Assembly (NCBI GenBank): GCA_020698575.1
Contig: CM036251.1
Location: 32,243,288-32,307,287, forward strand
Direction: 5' to 3'
Origin: Bostrychus sinensis
Lineage: Eukaryota > Chordata > Actinopteri > Gobiiformes > Eleotridae
Length of the DNA stretch: 64,000 bases
The position numbers were made by a program, and so were the translations under genes. This document shows positions 23,369 to 34,629 of the stretch, one piece after another (the stretch's first letter is position 1; each line of letters starts with the position of its first letter). The notes under the pieces were generated by a model. It was not told the origin of the DNA and did no database searches. It saw nothing but the letters and a program-made list of their open reading frames with translations.

Positions 23369-23487
23369 TTGAAAACTTGAGATTTTGAGTTGGCCCCAAA
23401 ACTCAAAAATCTTGAGGGATACTGTTACCTTGAGTTTTTTGGTTTTCACAACCCTTTTTTTTTTTTTTTTTTTTTTTTTCTACAGTG
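23029..23487. mobile_element. foldback element with an AAT microsatellite in its loop
   Basis: The left arm (CACTGTAAAAAAAA..., AAACTCAAGGCAACA, GATTTTGGAGTTTTGGGGCC, TCTCAAGTTTTCAAC) is answered by an inverted right arm (GTTGAAAACTTGAGATTTTG, GGCCCCAAAACTCAAAAATC, TTGAGTTTTTTGG, ...CTACAGTG). The arms are about 110 bp. The loop carries a tract of about 18 AAT units (23312-23367). The outer CACTGTAA terminus is shared with the element at 3637-4235. There is no coding capacity. Confidence 0.75.
23312..23367. repeat. (AAT)n microsatellite
   Basis: About 18 uninterrupted AAT units in the loop of the foldback element; they create a run of tyrosine codons on the minus strand that is not a gene. 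Confidence 0.95.
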
Positions 23488-24276
23488 TGCCAAACAGTGT
23501 AAAAGTCATTTTTAAATACACTACAGAAAGGACAAGGCATCACTCAGTCCAACTTCTGCTTCACTCAGATCATTTAAACTTCATAGCTGCATGACAACAG
23601 TGGCAATATTTTGGAAAAACTGCAAAATGATTTACCTGACCCACCTGGAAGTTGTGCGCAGTTATTTACCAGGACACACTGTACATACTTACTGTGTGGG
23701 TAAAAGTGGATTGTGTTCATGCATACAGCTGCTGATGTGAAAGAACTAAAGTTTTGAGGAGCATCTTGCAAGAAAACACCATCTCCGTTAAATATTGGTT
23801 ACAGTGCTCGTGCCTCCCCAAAAGCCATGACCCCTGGAATAAGCAGAAGACGAATGAATAATGTTTACATTGAGTTTGCTGAGACACAACTTTTTCTGTA
23901 TGCCTTTACTTGTATTTGTGACACTTCACTACCCTTTTCTTTATGGGAAGACAGAATCAGTTTTTAATATATTTGGAGCATCCGAGGACTATCTTATTTC
24001 ATGCAGTGGTGACTTCCACAATTCTATTCCATATTTCAGACTTCATTTTTCTTCTATACCTTCCTGTAGGAGCAGGGAAAGTGGTTCACAATGACAAGAA
24101 CTGTACATTTTTTTTTGAAACAATTCATTCATTTTTCCTTTTTCGTCTAAGGGGTCACTGGTGGCTCAAGCCTGTCCCAGCTTCTTTGGGCCTGAGGAGG
24201 GAAACGTCCTGGAAAATGGTCAGTTATTGGGTATAGAGGCTCTGTGGAACTCAAGAAAAATGAATTGATCCAGCAG

Positions 24277-24703
24277 TAAATGTACTGATGCTAGTATAAT
24301 TATCTATTCAAAATCCCTGATTTGTGACTTGGAAGCAGTGATTTGCAAATATATAATTTTTAATTATTTCAAAAATAAATCAAAGCCCCTGTTGTTGAAC
24401 ATTGCCCCCAGTGGTTGTAACTGAAACAGGTTTTCTTTTGAATAAATCTAGCCATCTCAGAATATGGAATGAATCAAAAAGATCCAAATAAGCAGAAGCG
24501 ATGATGAATGGAGCTTTCCACAAATTCAGATTTTGTAATCTCTCATGAAAAACTTCTGATTTATAAATGACAAACATGATTTATTATTGAAATGATTACA
24601 AATAAGATATTTGCAAATTACATTTTATTTGCAAAAAATGCTGCATCCAAGTCACAAACTAGGAATTTTGAATAAATCATTCTATGTGCATCAGTACATT
24701 TTA
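24277..24703. mobile_element. foldback element with ATGTACTGATGC ends
   Basis: The left end (ATGTACTGATGCTAGTATAA, CTATTCAAAATCCC, TTTGTGACTTGGAAGCAG) is matched by the inverted right end (reverse complement ATGTACTGATGCACATAGAA, TTATTCAAAATTCC, TTTGTGACTTGGATGCAG). The arms are about 80 bp in a 427-bp element without coding capacity. It directly abuts the SINE at 24704. Confidence 0.72.
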
Positions 24704-24960
24704 TTCAGGAGGTAGAGCAGGTCATCCAATATATGGAAGGTTGGCAGTTCAAATCCTGCTCTCCTTATACTGTCATTGTATCCTTGGGCAAGACATGTCA
24801 TCCATCTTGCCTATGTATGAATGTGGTTGTGTTATTGTGTGTTTGGCTGTGGTCGGACAGGCCTTTGGCGCAGAATGGCCGCCACGTCTCTGTCAGTCTG
24901 CCCAAGGCACCTAACTGTAAAGCGACTAGCACCATATAAGACCAATGCATGGTAACTATA
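24704..24960 (+). mobile_element. tRNA-derived SINE
   Basis: The head has an A-box-like GGTAGAGCAGGTCATCC and a B-box-like GGTTGGCAGTTCAAATCC, as in an RNA polymerase III promoter. The body (GCTGTGGTCGGACAGGCC, CAGAATGGCCGCCACG, GTCAGTCTGCCC) ends in GTAAAGCGACTAG...ATATAAGACC. The body is shared in inverse orientation with 45066-45330. Confidence 0.75.
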
Positions 24961-26086
24961 GACTCTAAATACACCAGTGACATTGCAGCAACTTTTTGAT
25001 TCAATGGAAATCTATTATTAGCCAGATATTATTGTAAAGTGACTATTCCTGGCACACTGAACACCAGTATCATTACCGTCTATCGGATCTGGCATTGCGA
25101 GCGTTGACGTTATTTTGGGATGCATGAGTGACTTCCAAGTTACAACCCCATTATTTCACGGCCTTCTGGTTTTCTCTATGCTTTATCTGTGAGCCCTTTA
25201 ACTGTTTGTCCTGACAGATTGTGTTCCTGCGCGGTTTATTTGTGTTTGCTGTAACTGTCGGCACATCTCAATTACCAGTTCCACCGAGTTCTGAAGCTGC
25301 ACTGACAACAGGAAGTCAGTGTTTGTTTAAAGGACGATCCCCTGACACAGTATCTGTGTTTACACTCCACCACCGTCATCACTTAACCCCCACCCCCAAT
25401 TAAGACTCAGCCATCCCATAATAGTTTTGTTCTCATTAGGCTACATTACCTGCAGAGGTGTTAACTGGGTAGTAATGAGTTACATTTACTCCATTACTCC
25501 ATTTACATTTTCTTTTTAGTTTATTGTTAGGAAATGTCAGGATGTGCACAGTATTTTATGTTTTTTGTCTGATTACATCAGTATGAAGAAATATTGTTAC
25601 ATGAATGTTCTTACAGCCCTATTTTTTTCCGACATTTCTAAGGTTTTCTTTTTCAAATTAGGCCTAATATTCCCACAGCCCTACTGTATGTTCCCATATT
25701 TCAACAATTTCCATAATTTCTTTCTTTCTTTTTTTTTTTTTTTTCAAAATTAGGCTTCATGTTCCCACAGCTTTAATTTCCCACATTTTAAACATTTTAT
25801 ACACATTTTATAGTTTTCTGTAAAAATTGGGCCTAATGTTTGGACAGCTGTATGTTACCAAAAAATAAAATAAATATAATATATACAGTATAGGCCTAAT
25901 GTTCGCACAACCCAAAATTAGGTCCTATGTTCTGACAGCCCAGTTTCAGCATTTGTAAGATTTTCTTTTTTTTTAATTAGGCCCTATGTTCCCACAGTCC
26001 TATATTACCACATTTCTAAGATTTTATTTATTTATTTATTCAAAATTAGGGCCTATGTTTTCACATTTCTAAGATTTAGTTTTCAG

Positions 26087-27193
26087 GATTGGTCGTGGAA
26101 CACTGGACCAGCTCTACACCCTCTATTGGGGGCTCGAGGGTTCATGGGAGTTCGCCCATCCAGTCCACATGTGTTTTGTGGATTTGGAGAAAGCGTTCGA
26201 CCGTGTCCCTCGTAGTGTCCTGTGGGGGGTGCCCTGGGAGTATGGGGCCCGGGGCCCTTTGCTAAGGGCTGTCCGGTCCCTGTATGACCGGAGCAGGAGT
26301 TTGGTCCGCATTGCCGGTTGTAAGTCAGACCTGTTCCCAGTGCATGTTGGACTCCGGCAGGGCTGCCCTTTGTCACCGGTTCTGTTCATAATTTTTATGG
26401 ACAGAATTTCTTGGTACAGCCAGGGGCCGGAGGGAGTCTGGTTTGGGGACCACAGGATTTCATCTCTGCTTTTTGCGGATGATGTTGTCCTGTTCACTTC
26501 ATCAAACCAGGACCTTCAGTGTGCACTGGGACGGTTTGCAGCCGAGTGTGAAGTGGCTGGGATGAGAATCAGCACCTCCAAGTCCAAGGCCATGGTTCTC
26601 GACCGGAAAAGGGTGGCTTGCCCTCTCCAGGGTGGAGGGGAGTTTCTGCCTCAAGTGGAGGAGTTTAAGTATCTCGGGGTCTTGTTCACGAGTGAGGGAA
26701 GGATGGAACGTGAGATTGACAGACGGATCGGTGCAGCGTCTGCAGTAATGCGGTCGTTGTATCGGTCTGTTGTGGTGAAGAAGGAGCTGAGCCGAAAGGC
26801 GAAGCTCTCGATTTACCGGTCGATCTATGGTCCTACTCTCACCTATGGTCATGAGCTTTGGGTCATGACCGAAAGGACAAGATCCCGGATACAAGCGGCC
26901 GAAATGAGTTTCCTCCGCAGGGCGGCTGGGTGCACCCTTAGAGATAGGGTTCCAGATGCCCCCTGGATGCCTCCCTGGTGAGGTGTTCTGGGCATGTCCC
27001 ACCGGGTGGAGGGCCCGGGGAAGATCTAGGACACGCTGGAGGGACTATGTCTCTCGGCTGGCCTGGGAACACCTTGGGGTTCCAACAGTAGAGCTGGAGG
27101 AAGTGTCTGTGGAAAGGGAAGTCTGGGCATCTCTGCTTAGACTGCTGCCTCCGTGACCTGGCTCTGGATAAGCGGAAGAAGATGAATGGATGG
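26087..27193 (+). mobile_element. Rex3-type (RTE clade) LINE, 5'-truncated
   Basis: A 1.1-kb retroposon fragment with reverse-transcriptase coding sequence ends in GGATAAGCGGAAGAAGATGA plus a GATG/ATGG-type tail, as Rex3 elements do. The 9-bp direct repeat AGTTTTCAG flanks it (26078-26086 and 27194-27202). It inserted into a tandem array, whose broken unit is continuous across the duplication. The DNA around 26358-26378 matches a segment I know as conserved in fish Rex3. Confidence 0.85.
26169..27156 (+). pseudogene. Rex3-type reverse transcriptase, partial and frameshifted
   Basis: This would copy the element's RNA at a nicked chromosomal site. The open part (26169-26981, 270 codons) has MCFVDLEKAFDRVPR, the GLRQGCPLSPVLF block, the catalytic LLFADDVVLFT and the KFKYLGVLFTSEGRM-like thumb region (EEFKYLGVLFTSEGRMEREI). 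The N-terminal endonuclease and early reverse-transcriptase motifs are absent. After RDRV (about 26953) roughly 100 bases of the usual sequence are missing. The C-terminal tail (TRWRDYVSRLAWEHLGVP) continues in another frame to a stop at 27156. It is not functional. Confidence 0.85.
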
Positions 27194-27439
27194 AGTTTTC
27201 AGAATTAGGCTCTATGTTCCCTCAGCTCAATGTTCCTAAATCTGAAAAAAAAAAAAAAAAATTAAAATTAGGCCCTATTTTTCCACAGCCCTGTGTTTCC
27301 ACAATTCCATGAATTTCTTTTCAAAATGAGGCCCAATGTTCCCACATTTCTAAGATTATATTCCAGTAAATTGAGCATGTTTGTCCTTAACTCTAATTCT
27401 TAGAAATGTGGGAACATAGGGCTTTAGGCACATAGGGCT

Positions 27440-29214
27440 GACACCACCTTGTGTTCCTTATCATCATGTCTTATTACCATTCACCATTACATAACATGGG
27501 CAAAGGTTACATTGTTGCACTCCGGGAAAAAGGTCTCTAATTTTTTTTTTTTTTTTTTGAGTTTAATAGTCTCCAGGTGAAATGCATGCATACAGCCTAT
27601 GCTTTTATAATACACAGGATATCATTACAGCCCTGAGGCCACACAATGCATGCACAACTCCAAACGTTTAAAGGAAGTCTATTAACTCATGGCTCATAAA
27701 CGGAGGAGATAACGCTGTACGATGGAAAGGTTCCTCCTGAAGCCCGTTCTCACACAACTCATCCCATCAGAGTGTCAGCCGTCACCACATTATCATCTCC
27801 CACTAAATGTTATAGACGTTTCTGACCATAACCAGTCGCAGATGTGAGGATTGGCTGCTTATAAGTGAACAGTAGGCCACTGCGGCTCAGATTTCAGCCT
27901 TCTGCCCCGAGTGAACGAAGCAGCTATACCTTGTAATTAGAAAGGAAATGGGTGAAGAAAGCGATAGTGTACATAAAAGTATGTTCCGGAACAGGTTAAA
28001 ATATCTTTTAAATTTATTTTTCAAAATTTCCAGCCTAAGCAGTTATACCTATTTACTTTGCAAAGTGAATTGGGAACCTCATCCCATTAAAAGCTATATC
28101 TGCTAAAATCAATCTTATTTGAAGAGCTGCCACAATAAGGTAGGCAAGGTAGGCAATTGTCTAGGGCCCAGAGCCGAAGGGGGGCCGCAAGGACAATCTT
28201 TTACCTGCACAACAGTGGACAAGCTGTTTCAGCGACAGAAAACAAATCACAAATTACAAATCAAATCAAGTGACGTTGACGGGCATTTCTCCTAAAAGTG
28301 TCCTATCTGGAGGGAAGTAAAATCATAAATTGTAGCAGATTAAAATATAATTCTTCTAAAATGCACCAGAACACAGAAAATCACATACAGTATGTTTCAG
28401 TTGAGTTTTGCTGGGGAAGGATTTACACACACTTTGACGAGACAAGGCTGAGTATTTCTCTAAGTCCTTACCATCAAGGATGAGCCTATCAGGAGCTTCT
28501 CAGGGAGAATCTGCAGCACCACGTGTTGGAGGAAAACAGTCCTGTCTCACCATGAGCTTAGGTTTGATACATGTCTGAGTGAAGAGCGTACAGCAAATCA
28601 GTGAAGAGATCCGTATGTGCACACTATCCCTGTGAGGTGTAACACATTTCCACAGAGATTTTTTTTTAGCTTAAATGAGAAGTGGGACTTGCATGGACTT
28701 GTGAGAAACTCTGTTTGTAGGAAGACAGACAACAGAAGCTATAGTGGTTTACCAGGTTTGAGAGGTTCTTCACTATGTCATTAAGTCAACAGCCTCAGGG
28801 TAGTCATGGGTAACTGCTAAAGTGTCACTGATAACTGCTGTGTGTCTCATCTTTGAAGACCAAGGAAATTGATGAACATGATAGATAAGTTTTTACTCTG
28901 TTTCACCACAATAAGGGTTTGTTGGTAACACTTTGGAGTAACTCTACACCTTATATTAATACTTGATAGCTTTTAACTCCATGGAGCTGTCAGTGAATGA
29001 GGCCACTGTAAGTCTTTATTTGCAGGCATACAGCTCTCTGTCATGGTTTCATGGTTTTAGTTGCCACCAACCAATAAATAGGAAGCATTCTATCATGTGA
29101 CCTCTTTCTGTCATGGTTACCTTTGCCTCTATCCAATAAGTATCCAATGTTTATCTAATTTGACACGTAAAAAATGTAGCAAAATAGGTGATGGTGCGGT
29201 TGGGGTGAGGATTT

Positions 29215-29215
<1 letters not shown>
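27440..29215. other. intergenic stretch, no gene seen
   Basis: Mostly unique-looking DNA. The block at about 27690-27960 is more GC-balanced and free of recognisable repeats, so it could be a conserved non-coding element. A stretch near 28135-28195 (GGGCCCAGAGCC..GGGGGGCC) resembles a hAT-like fragment. No exon with supportable coding content was found. Confidence 0.35.
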
Positions 29216-29289
<74 letters not shown>

Positions 29290-29291
29290 TT
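29216..29291. repeat. (ATTT)n microsatellite
   Basis: Nineteen uninterrupted ATTT units, giving a (FIYL)n open frame that is not a gene. Confidence 0.97.
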
Positions 29292-29511
29292 CTTAATGTA
29301 TTTATTTATTGATCTATATATTTTGTATACATAATTGAACATGCTAATATATGTTTATTTAAAGCTGGCAAGGAACCATGACAGAGAACTGTATGTCCAT
29401 TCTTGTGGCCCGCCACCTGGTGGTTCCATTATTCTTTGGCCTGACTACAATCAAACTTACTCCTGCTCTACACTAACTCTATTAAGCATTCATTAAGTAT
29501 TCGTAAGGGTA

Positions 29512-30097
29512 ACACTTTATTTTACACTACACTTGTTGCATTGTATCTACCTCATTAAGTACAATCTAACACACTTTGCAACTAACTGTAATGACATATA
29601 ACTATATTGTACTTAAATTTTGGAATTATGTGTAATTACAGATTGTAAGTACAAATATAATAACACTTGTTACACTTGTGTAATTACAAATTCTAAGTAG
29701 ATTCCTACCCCTTTAATGGTACTATGAGCAGTATATATTTTTATATTTAAAAAAATTACCCACAAGTGTCCTAACATATGATGTAAACATGTTTATATCA
29801 AATATAGTTTTACTGATAACAATGGTACAGCTTATTCATTTACAATAAAACAACATTTAATGGCAAAGTTGTTTTTGTTACAATTTTTTGTTTTGGTTCT
29901 AAAACTGCATTACCAATCACCAAAACAGACAATAGACCATTGTTTTGATTTAGACTGCAGTACCATTTTCAAACCAGTTTGTGCGCATGCTGCTTACAGT
30001 ACCTTTAACTATAAGCACCAAAAGGCATTAGCATAGATTTAAGTACAGTACATTGTACTTAAAGGGGTAGGTACACTGTATCAAGTGTAGTGCAAAC
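29512..30097. repeat. composite repeat with inverted CTACCCCTTTAA ends
   Basis: The phrases at 29525-29570 (ACTACACTTGTTGCATTGTA) and 29690-29725 (CCTACCCCTTTAATGGTACT) recur inverted at 30045-30095 (AAAGGGGTAGGTACACTGTA, TCAAGTGTAGTGCAAA). The stretch 29735-29840 inside it matches the repeat at 3540-3636. The right edge runs into the Penelope-like remnant. Its nature is unresolved: it may be a DNA transposon or terminal repeats of the Penelope-like element. Confidence 0.5.
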
Positions 30098-30650
30098 TTT
30101 AAGTGCACTTTCTCTCTGGCTAAGATTCGGACCTCACTGTCCTCAAAGGAGGGGTTTGTGGCCTTCAGGTGGAGGTGTACTGCAGATTCAGGTCCACTGG
30201 AGTTGGCCCTGCGGTGTTGGTATAAACGCTTGTGCAGAGGTTGTTTGGTTTCTCCAATGTACTGTTCATTACAGTTCTCACTGCAGTGGATGGAGTACAC
30301 AACATTGCTCTGTTTGTAACTGGAAATTTTGTCCTTGGGGTGAACCAATTTTTGTCTGAGAGTATTAACAGGTTTGAAATAAACCCGGATGTTGTGTTGG
30401 CTAAAAATCCTTTTACATTTCTTAGACAGGCCGGAGATGTAAAGAATATATATTGCTCCTTTATTTTGTCTCCTGAACCAATAGAATTTAGTTTCAGGTC
30501 TAAAAATGTTTCCTTCCTGGAAGAATATAAACCAGCTCTCTTACCAGTTCAATTTCAGAATTGAGATCTTGGATAAGAGGTGAAACGTCTTCAACTTTAA
30601 AAACCAAGTCCAGATGACTGCTTTTTAAACCTTTTGTTGCAACTTTTAGC
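30097..30650 (-). pseudogene. Penelope-like retroelement remnant: connector and GIY-YIG endonuclease
   Basis: On the minus strand an open frame (about 30440 down to 30097) reads IYILYISGLSKKCKRIF, then NTLRQKLVHPKDK, and then a GIY-YIG type nuclease with YSIHC..., QYIGETKQPLHKRLYQHRR and SAVHLHLK. Reverse transcriptase thumb followed by GIY-YIG endonuclease is the domain order of Penelope-like elements, and the wording is close to the Neptune/Poseidon group of fish. Further upstream (to about 30650) related sequence continues in other frames (FHLLSKISILKL). The fingers and palm of the reverse transcriptase and the end of the nuclease are missing, so it is dead. Confidence 0.8.
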
Positions 30651-30886
30651 TGAGTAGGGGGACATTTTAACAGTTTTAACAACTATAATATAAATGGTGA
30701 GATGAGTACAGTTGAAGGGTCCTTGTTTCCAACCTGCAGACTGCAGTAGTAGTAGTATAGGAATAATAGTAGTAATAACAGTGATATTGTAGTAGAATTT
30801 GTTGTAACAAAATAGAATGTAGTAGCAGTAGCAGCATTAGCCAAAGTACTTTGTTCTATATAAGTAAGTAGTTTTCTGCAAATAAA

Positions 30887-31332
30887 AGAAATCACATATG
30901 TTCTCTTTGACACCTTTACATTAGTATTTCACTTCTTTCTAACTTAAAATAATGGGGAAACATTATTTTGAGGAGTTGTTTTTACAGAGAATGCTTGGAT
31001 TAGGTACATGTTGCTCTCTGCTGGTAACAGGTGGAGAACATAAAATGGCTAATTAGCACAGCTTTTAGCCATCTGACGCTATCAGATAAATGAATGAGCT
31101 GACTGCTTCATAGTGACAGTAATTTAAGCGCTGAAATTATTAGAATGAGTCCAGTGATGGTATATGGGCTTTAGAAAAGAACAGGAGGACTTCCTGTTTT
31201 TACGTGTCTATGTGGAGTGGTGAGAGCAAGAGTTTTCAGGTCTTGAGAAAGGGACGCCCTCAGCATACAGGATTGGATAGACAGGATAAAATCTAAAAGA
31301 AAGTTTATTTAACAGAATAGGGGACCTTTAAC
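30887..31332 (+). repeat. interspersed repeat family R1, copy 2
   Basis: It starts with ATCACATATGTTCTC and GACACCTTTACATTAGTATT, passes through GAATGCTTGGATTAGG, GAGCTGACTGCTTCATAGTG and CTCAGCATACAGGATT, and ends AATAGGGGACCTTT. It lines up with copies at 39785-40310, 47685-48500 and 58610-58990. The outer ends are inverted (AGGTCACATATTATGC-like and GCATAATAGGGGACCT-like), so the family looks like a non-autonomous DNA transposon. Confidence 0.65.
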
Positions 31333-34100
31333 ATGATCATATGTTCTTTTACTGCTTTTGTGCTAATTCTGAGGTCCACACAGTTAATTGTCTGCCTTTT
31401 CACATGCAGTGATTTGCATATTCATTTATTTTTCTTTTACAAGACATCCAATTTCTGTTGTACCACACACTAGAGGCAGGTTAGGGGCTCACTGTCTGTC
31501 ATTTTTAAGTTTGTTCAGCTTTACTGAGGCCCACAGGACCATACTGTCTGCTCACAACAAAGAGGATCTTGTTGTCACAATAGGGGCCTCACTCTGGGCT
31601 CAGCCTGAGGCAGAAAACTATACTGCAGCCAATAAATCAGTTTTAAACAAATTTCACCTCCCTTTTAATTAAAAAAATAAAATAAATAAAAAATCATACT
31701 TTTATTAGTATGTAGTAGTTTTGTTATTTAAATTGTAATGAAGGACAAATTCTTGTTTTAAAGTTACTTAACTTGATTTTTGGTGGATTTATTGGGATTA
31801 TTCTATATAAGAGTGAATATGCACCCACTTTTAACCACACAAATAAGTTAAAAATGAAGTTTATTTGAAATTATTTTAAACTAAACCACATCAGAACAAA
31901 GAGAGTGAATGAGCTGTGTTTGTGTTATTGTGGCTTGTTCCTGACATACATTTTTAAACAAAACCTATAATTTTGGGTGTCTAAATATGCTATTTACATG
32001 CAGATTTATCAAAATAATAATTTAGAAACCAAAACCTTTTTGAAATCACAGTCAACACATCACTAATGATGACCAAAGAGAAAAAAAAAAATCAAAATTG
32101 TGATTTTTTTTTTTTTTTTTTTTTTTTTTACAGATTTTTATCTGTGAGGTATAAGTGACCCCACTCAGTAATCTATGTATATAAAACAGGTTGGTGGGAT
32201 GAGGGTTAATATGGCATAGGTTTTAAAACCAGATGTCCTTCCTGACTCAACTCTCTCTCCATTTATCCAGGCTTGGCACTGACACAAAGAGCACACTGGC
32301 TTGTGACCCCCCTTTGGCTGGATTACTTTATTGACACTGTAAGGAAATTTGCTCTCTGCATTTGACCCATCCTTCCGATACTGCTGGGTTTACCTGTCAG
32401 GAGCAGTGAGCGACCACAATGCAGCGCCTGGGGGACCCTTCTCCAAATCTCGAGCCAGGATCTTGGTCAGGAGTACCTGTTTGTGGATGTTTACTGCCCA
32501 CTGCTTGTTCAACTGTTAGCAATCTGAAAGTAGCGCTCGTATACTGCCCCAGTGAAAGTATGTGACTCACAGCTTTGTTACTTATTGCAGCGAATGACTG
32601 TGTGGTGTTTTCAGGAAGCCAAACAAGGATTACTCACTCTCTCTCCCTCCTCCTACATCCCTTATCCATCTTCTTAACACATATGGATCAAGTTTAGCCC
32701 AAAAATAATTGCTATCCTTCCACTTGTGTGTGTGTGTGTGTATGATTCTAATCTGCGCGGCCCAAAAAAGTGCAGGCCTGGAATGCTTTGGTGATTGGTT
32801 CGTCAGATGTTGGGGAGAGTGTCCAATATTTTCGTTTAGCATGTTTTAAACACTGAGAAAGATGGACGGATGGATAGATTTTTGTCTTGTCAGGTCTTGG
32901 TCCGGCCCATCAGATTATAGCCTCAGCAAAATGTCACCCACACGCTAAGTTTTTTTTTTTTTTTTAACATGCCCAATGAGTTTCCTTTCATTGACAAGGG
33001 GCTGCCAATATCAATCCAGGCTGCTGAGTGGACTTGGAACGAAAGCGGAGGGATAATAAATTGAGTGGTTAGTGAAGAGACACAGAGGAAAGGATGCGTA
33101 CTGAATAAAGTGCTATACTGCATTAAGGAGAGGTATTAAAATGTTGATATGGTTGGGGAAAATGGATGGTGTGCTGCATCAGATTTGAAGGCAAATTTGA
33201 CTTCAAGATTCAAGTTATAGGCGTAGCTAGATCATTTTTAGGGGAGCTGATGCACCCTCTAAGTTAGGACCCTAAATATAACCTAGTGGCAGTGATTACC
33301 TAATACACAAGAGTACAGTTTATAGGCCTACCAATATTGACATTACTTAAGGATACTTAAAGATGCACTACCCAATTTTGTCCCTTGTATTTGAGGAAGA
33401 CAAATGAAAAAAACAAAAATAAAACAAGACTCTAAGAACTTATCTCAGGTTCATTATAAAGCATTTTTGACAGAGAGGGAACTGGAGCAGGGACATCATT
33501 TTGTGACCAATCACATGCTCAGAGCAAGGGGATTGTCCCATTTAAGTCAGGGGGGCGCTTTCATTGGTTGTGTCCAAGCTCATGCACGTCTGAGACATTC
33601 AGTAACTTTTGTTCTGTTATTTTTATTCCACCAAATTTTGAGGCGCCAAACAATTCAAATGAAAAACAAATACATTTCATCAGAATAAAAAAAATAAGAG
33701 ATACTTCAAAAATGAATAAAAGAAAAATTTAAATGAGACCATTTTTTCCCATAGATCTGCATGTGGCCAAAAAGAGGTCCAAAGGTTCAAAATGTCATGA
33801 ATTTCAAACCTCTATATAGTCAAAAATTTAAAAATATTTCCAAAATTGTAAACATACACATATTGATTTTTAAGATTTTTTAATCTTTCAGAAAACCTTC
33901 ATATATTCAACCATTTATTTTTGAATTCTTTAAAAAAAAACATGTTGCTGAAGGCCTAAGCATAGAGCACACAGTTTAGCAGTGCAATCAGCAGAGCAGC
34001 TTTACCCAAAAGATCTGAGTCTGAATCCTTTTTTGATTCAAAGACTGATGGCGTTTGCAGATGTGGTTAAATTCTCATCTTATACTTGAAAAGGTGTGCT
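31333..34100. other. intergenic stretch with scattered repeats, no gene seen
   Basis: A T-run lies at 32105-32129. The stretch 32225-32480 holds two fish-type interspersed repeats (CATTTATCCAGGCTTGGCAC, also at 41767; and CAGGATCTTGGTCAGGAG, also at 16460). A short TG run lies at 32726-32740, and R2 copy 2 at 33364-33610. No exon or RNA gene was recognised. Confidence 0.4.
33364..33610 (+). repeat. interspersed repeat family R2, copy 2
   Basis: It shares TTGTATTTGAGGAA, CATTATAAAGCATTTTTGAC, GGGAACTGGAGCAGGGAC, GACCAATCACATGCTCAGA and TTGTGTCCAAGCTCATGCA with copies at 12430-12730 and 36950-37340. Confidence 0.65.
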
Positions 34101-34104
34101 GCTC

Positions 34105-34300
34105 ACAGTAGTGTAATGGCTAATGCAGTGGGTTTGGACTGAGGAGAACCAGATTCAAGCCCCATAGACATCATAAACGTGTCAGAAGGTGGTTTTATGC
34201 ATTTGATCAAACGTGCGATTACCCAGCAGCTGTGTTCTCCACACCGGTGAATCTGATTCTTCTCTGCCTTATAGTCCAGTGGAAACAACACAGGGGCCAA
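34105..34300 (+). mobile_element. possible tRNA-derived SINE head
   Basis: GTAGTGTAATGGCTAATGCA followed by GAACCAGATTCAAGCCCC looks like a degenerate A box and B box of a polymerase III promoter at plausible spacing. No typical tail was recognised. Confidence 0.35.
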
Positions 34301-34629
34301 ATTGTCGCCTCAGCATCTTGTACTAATGCAGTTCTGAAGTAAAAGTGAAACTGTACCAAAAGTGGCTGCTGAGTGTATAATGTATAGCTTCAAAATTACT
34401 AACATATAGAATAATTTCAAAATTGTTATGGCATAAAACTGGAGAAATAAACCCTAACCCTTGTTTTGTTAAAGTAAAAAAAAAAGGCTCTCTGTCACTT
34501 TACAGTGTGTCTCTAAATGTTAACCCTGTGATTAACTGGCAGTTCTCCAGAAAGTACCCTCCCTCAGGCCCCAAGCAGCTGGAATAGACTCCAACCACTG
34601 ACAACTTGTCATTTTAGAATTGATTGTGG

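Larger units (their letters stand above)
25620..27370. repeat. degenerate tandem repeat of about 70-80 bp, interrupted by a LINE
   Basis: A unit with AAAATTAGGCCCTATGTTCC, CACAGCCC and CACATTTCTAAGATTTT recurs about eight times between 25655 and 26080 and again at 27203-27358. The Rex3-type element at 26087-27193 splits the array. At the right end the same phrase appears inverted (about 27400-27425), giving a hairpin with 27338-27357. Confidence 0.7.

Noticed and set aside
26083..27002. Minus-strand frames of 97-166 codons in the Rex3 region
   Set aside because: They are antisense to the reverse transcriptase frame, which carries FADD and the other family motifs.
29216..29291. CRISPR-like or regulatory array
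   Set aside because: It is a simple (ATTT)n microsatellite without spacers.
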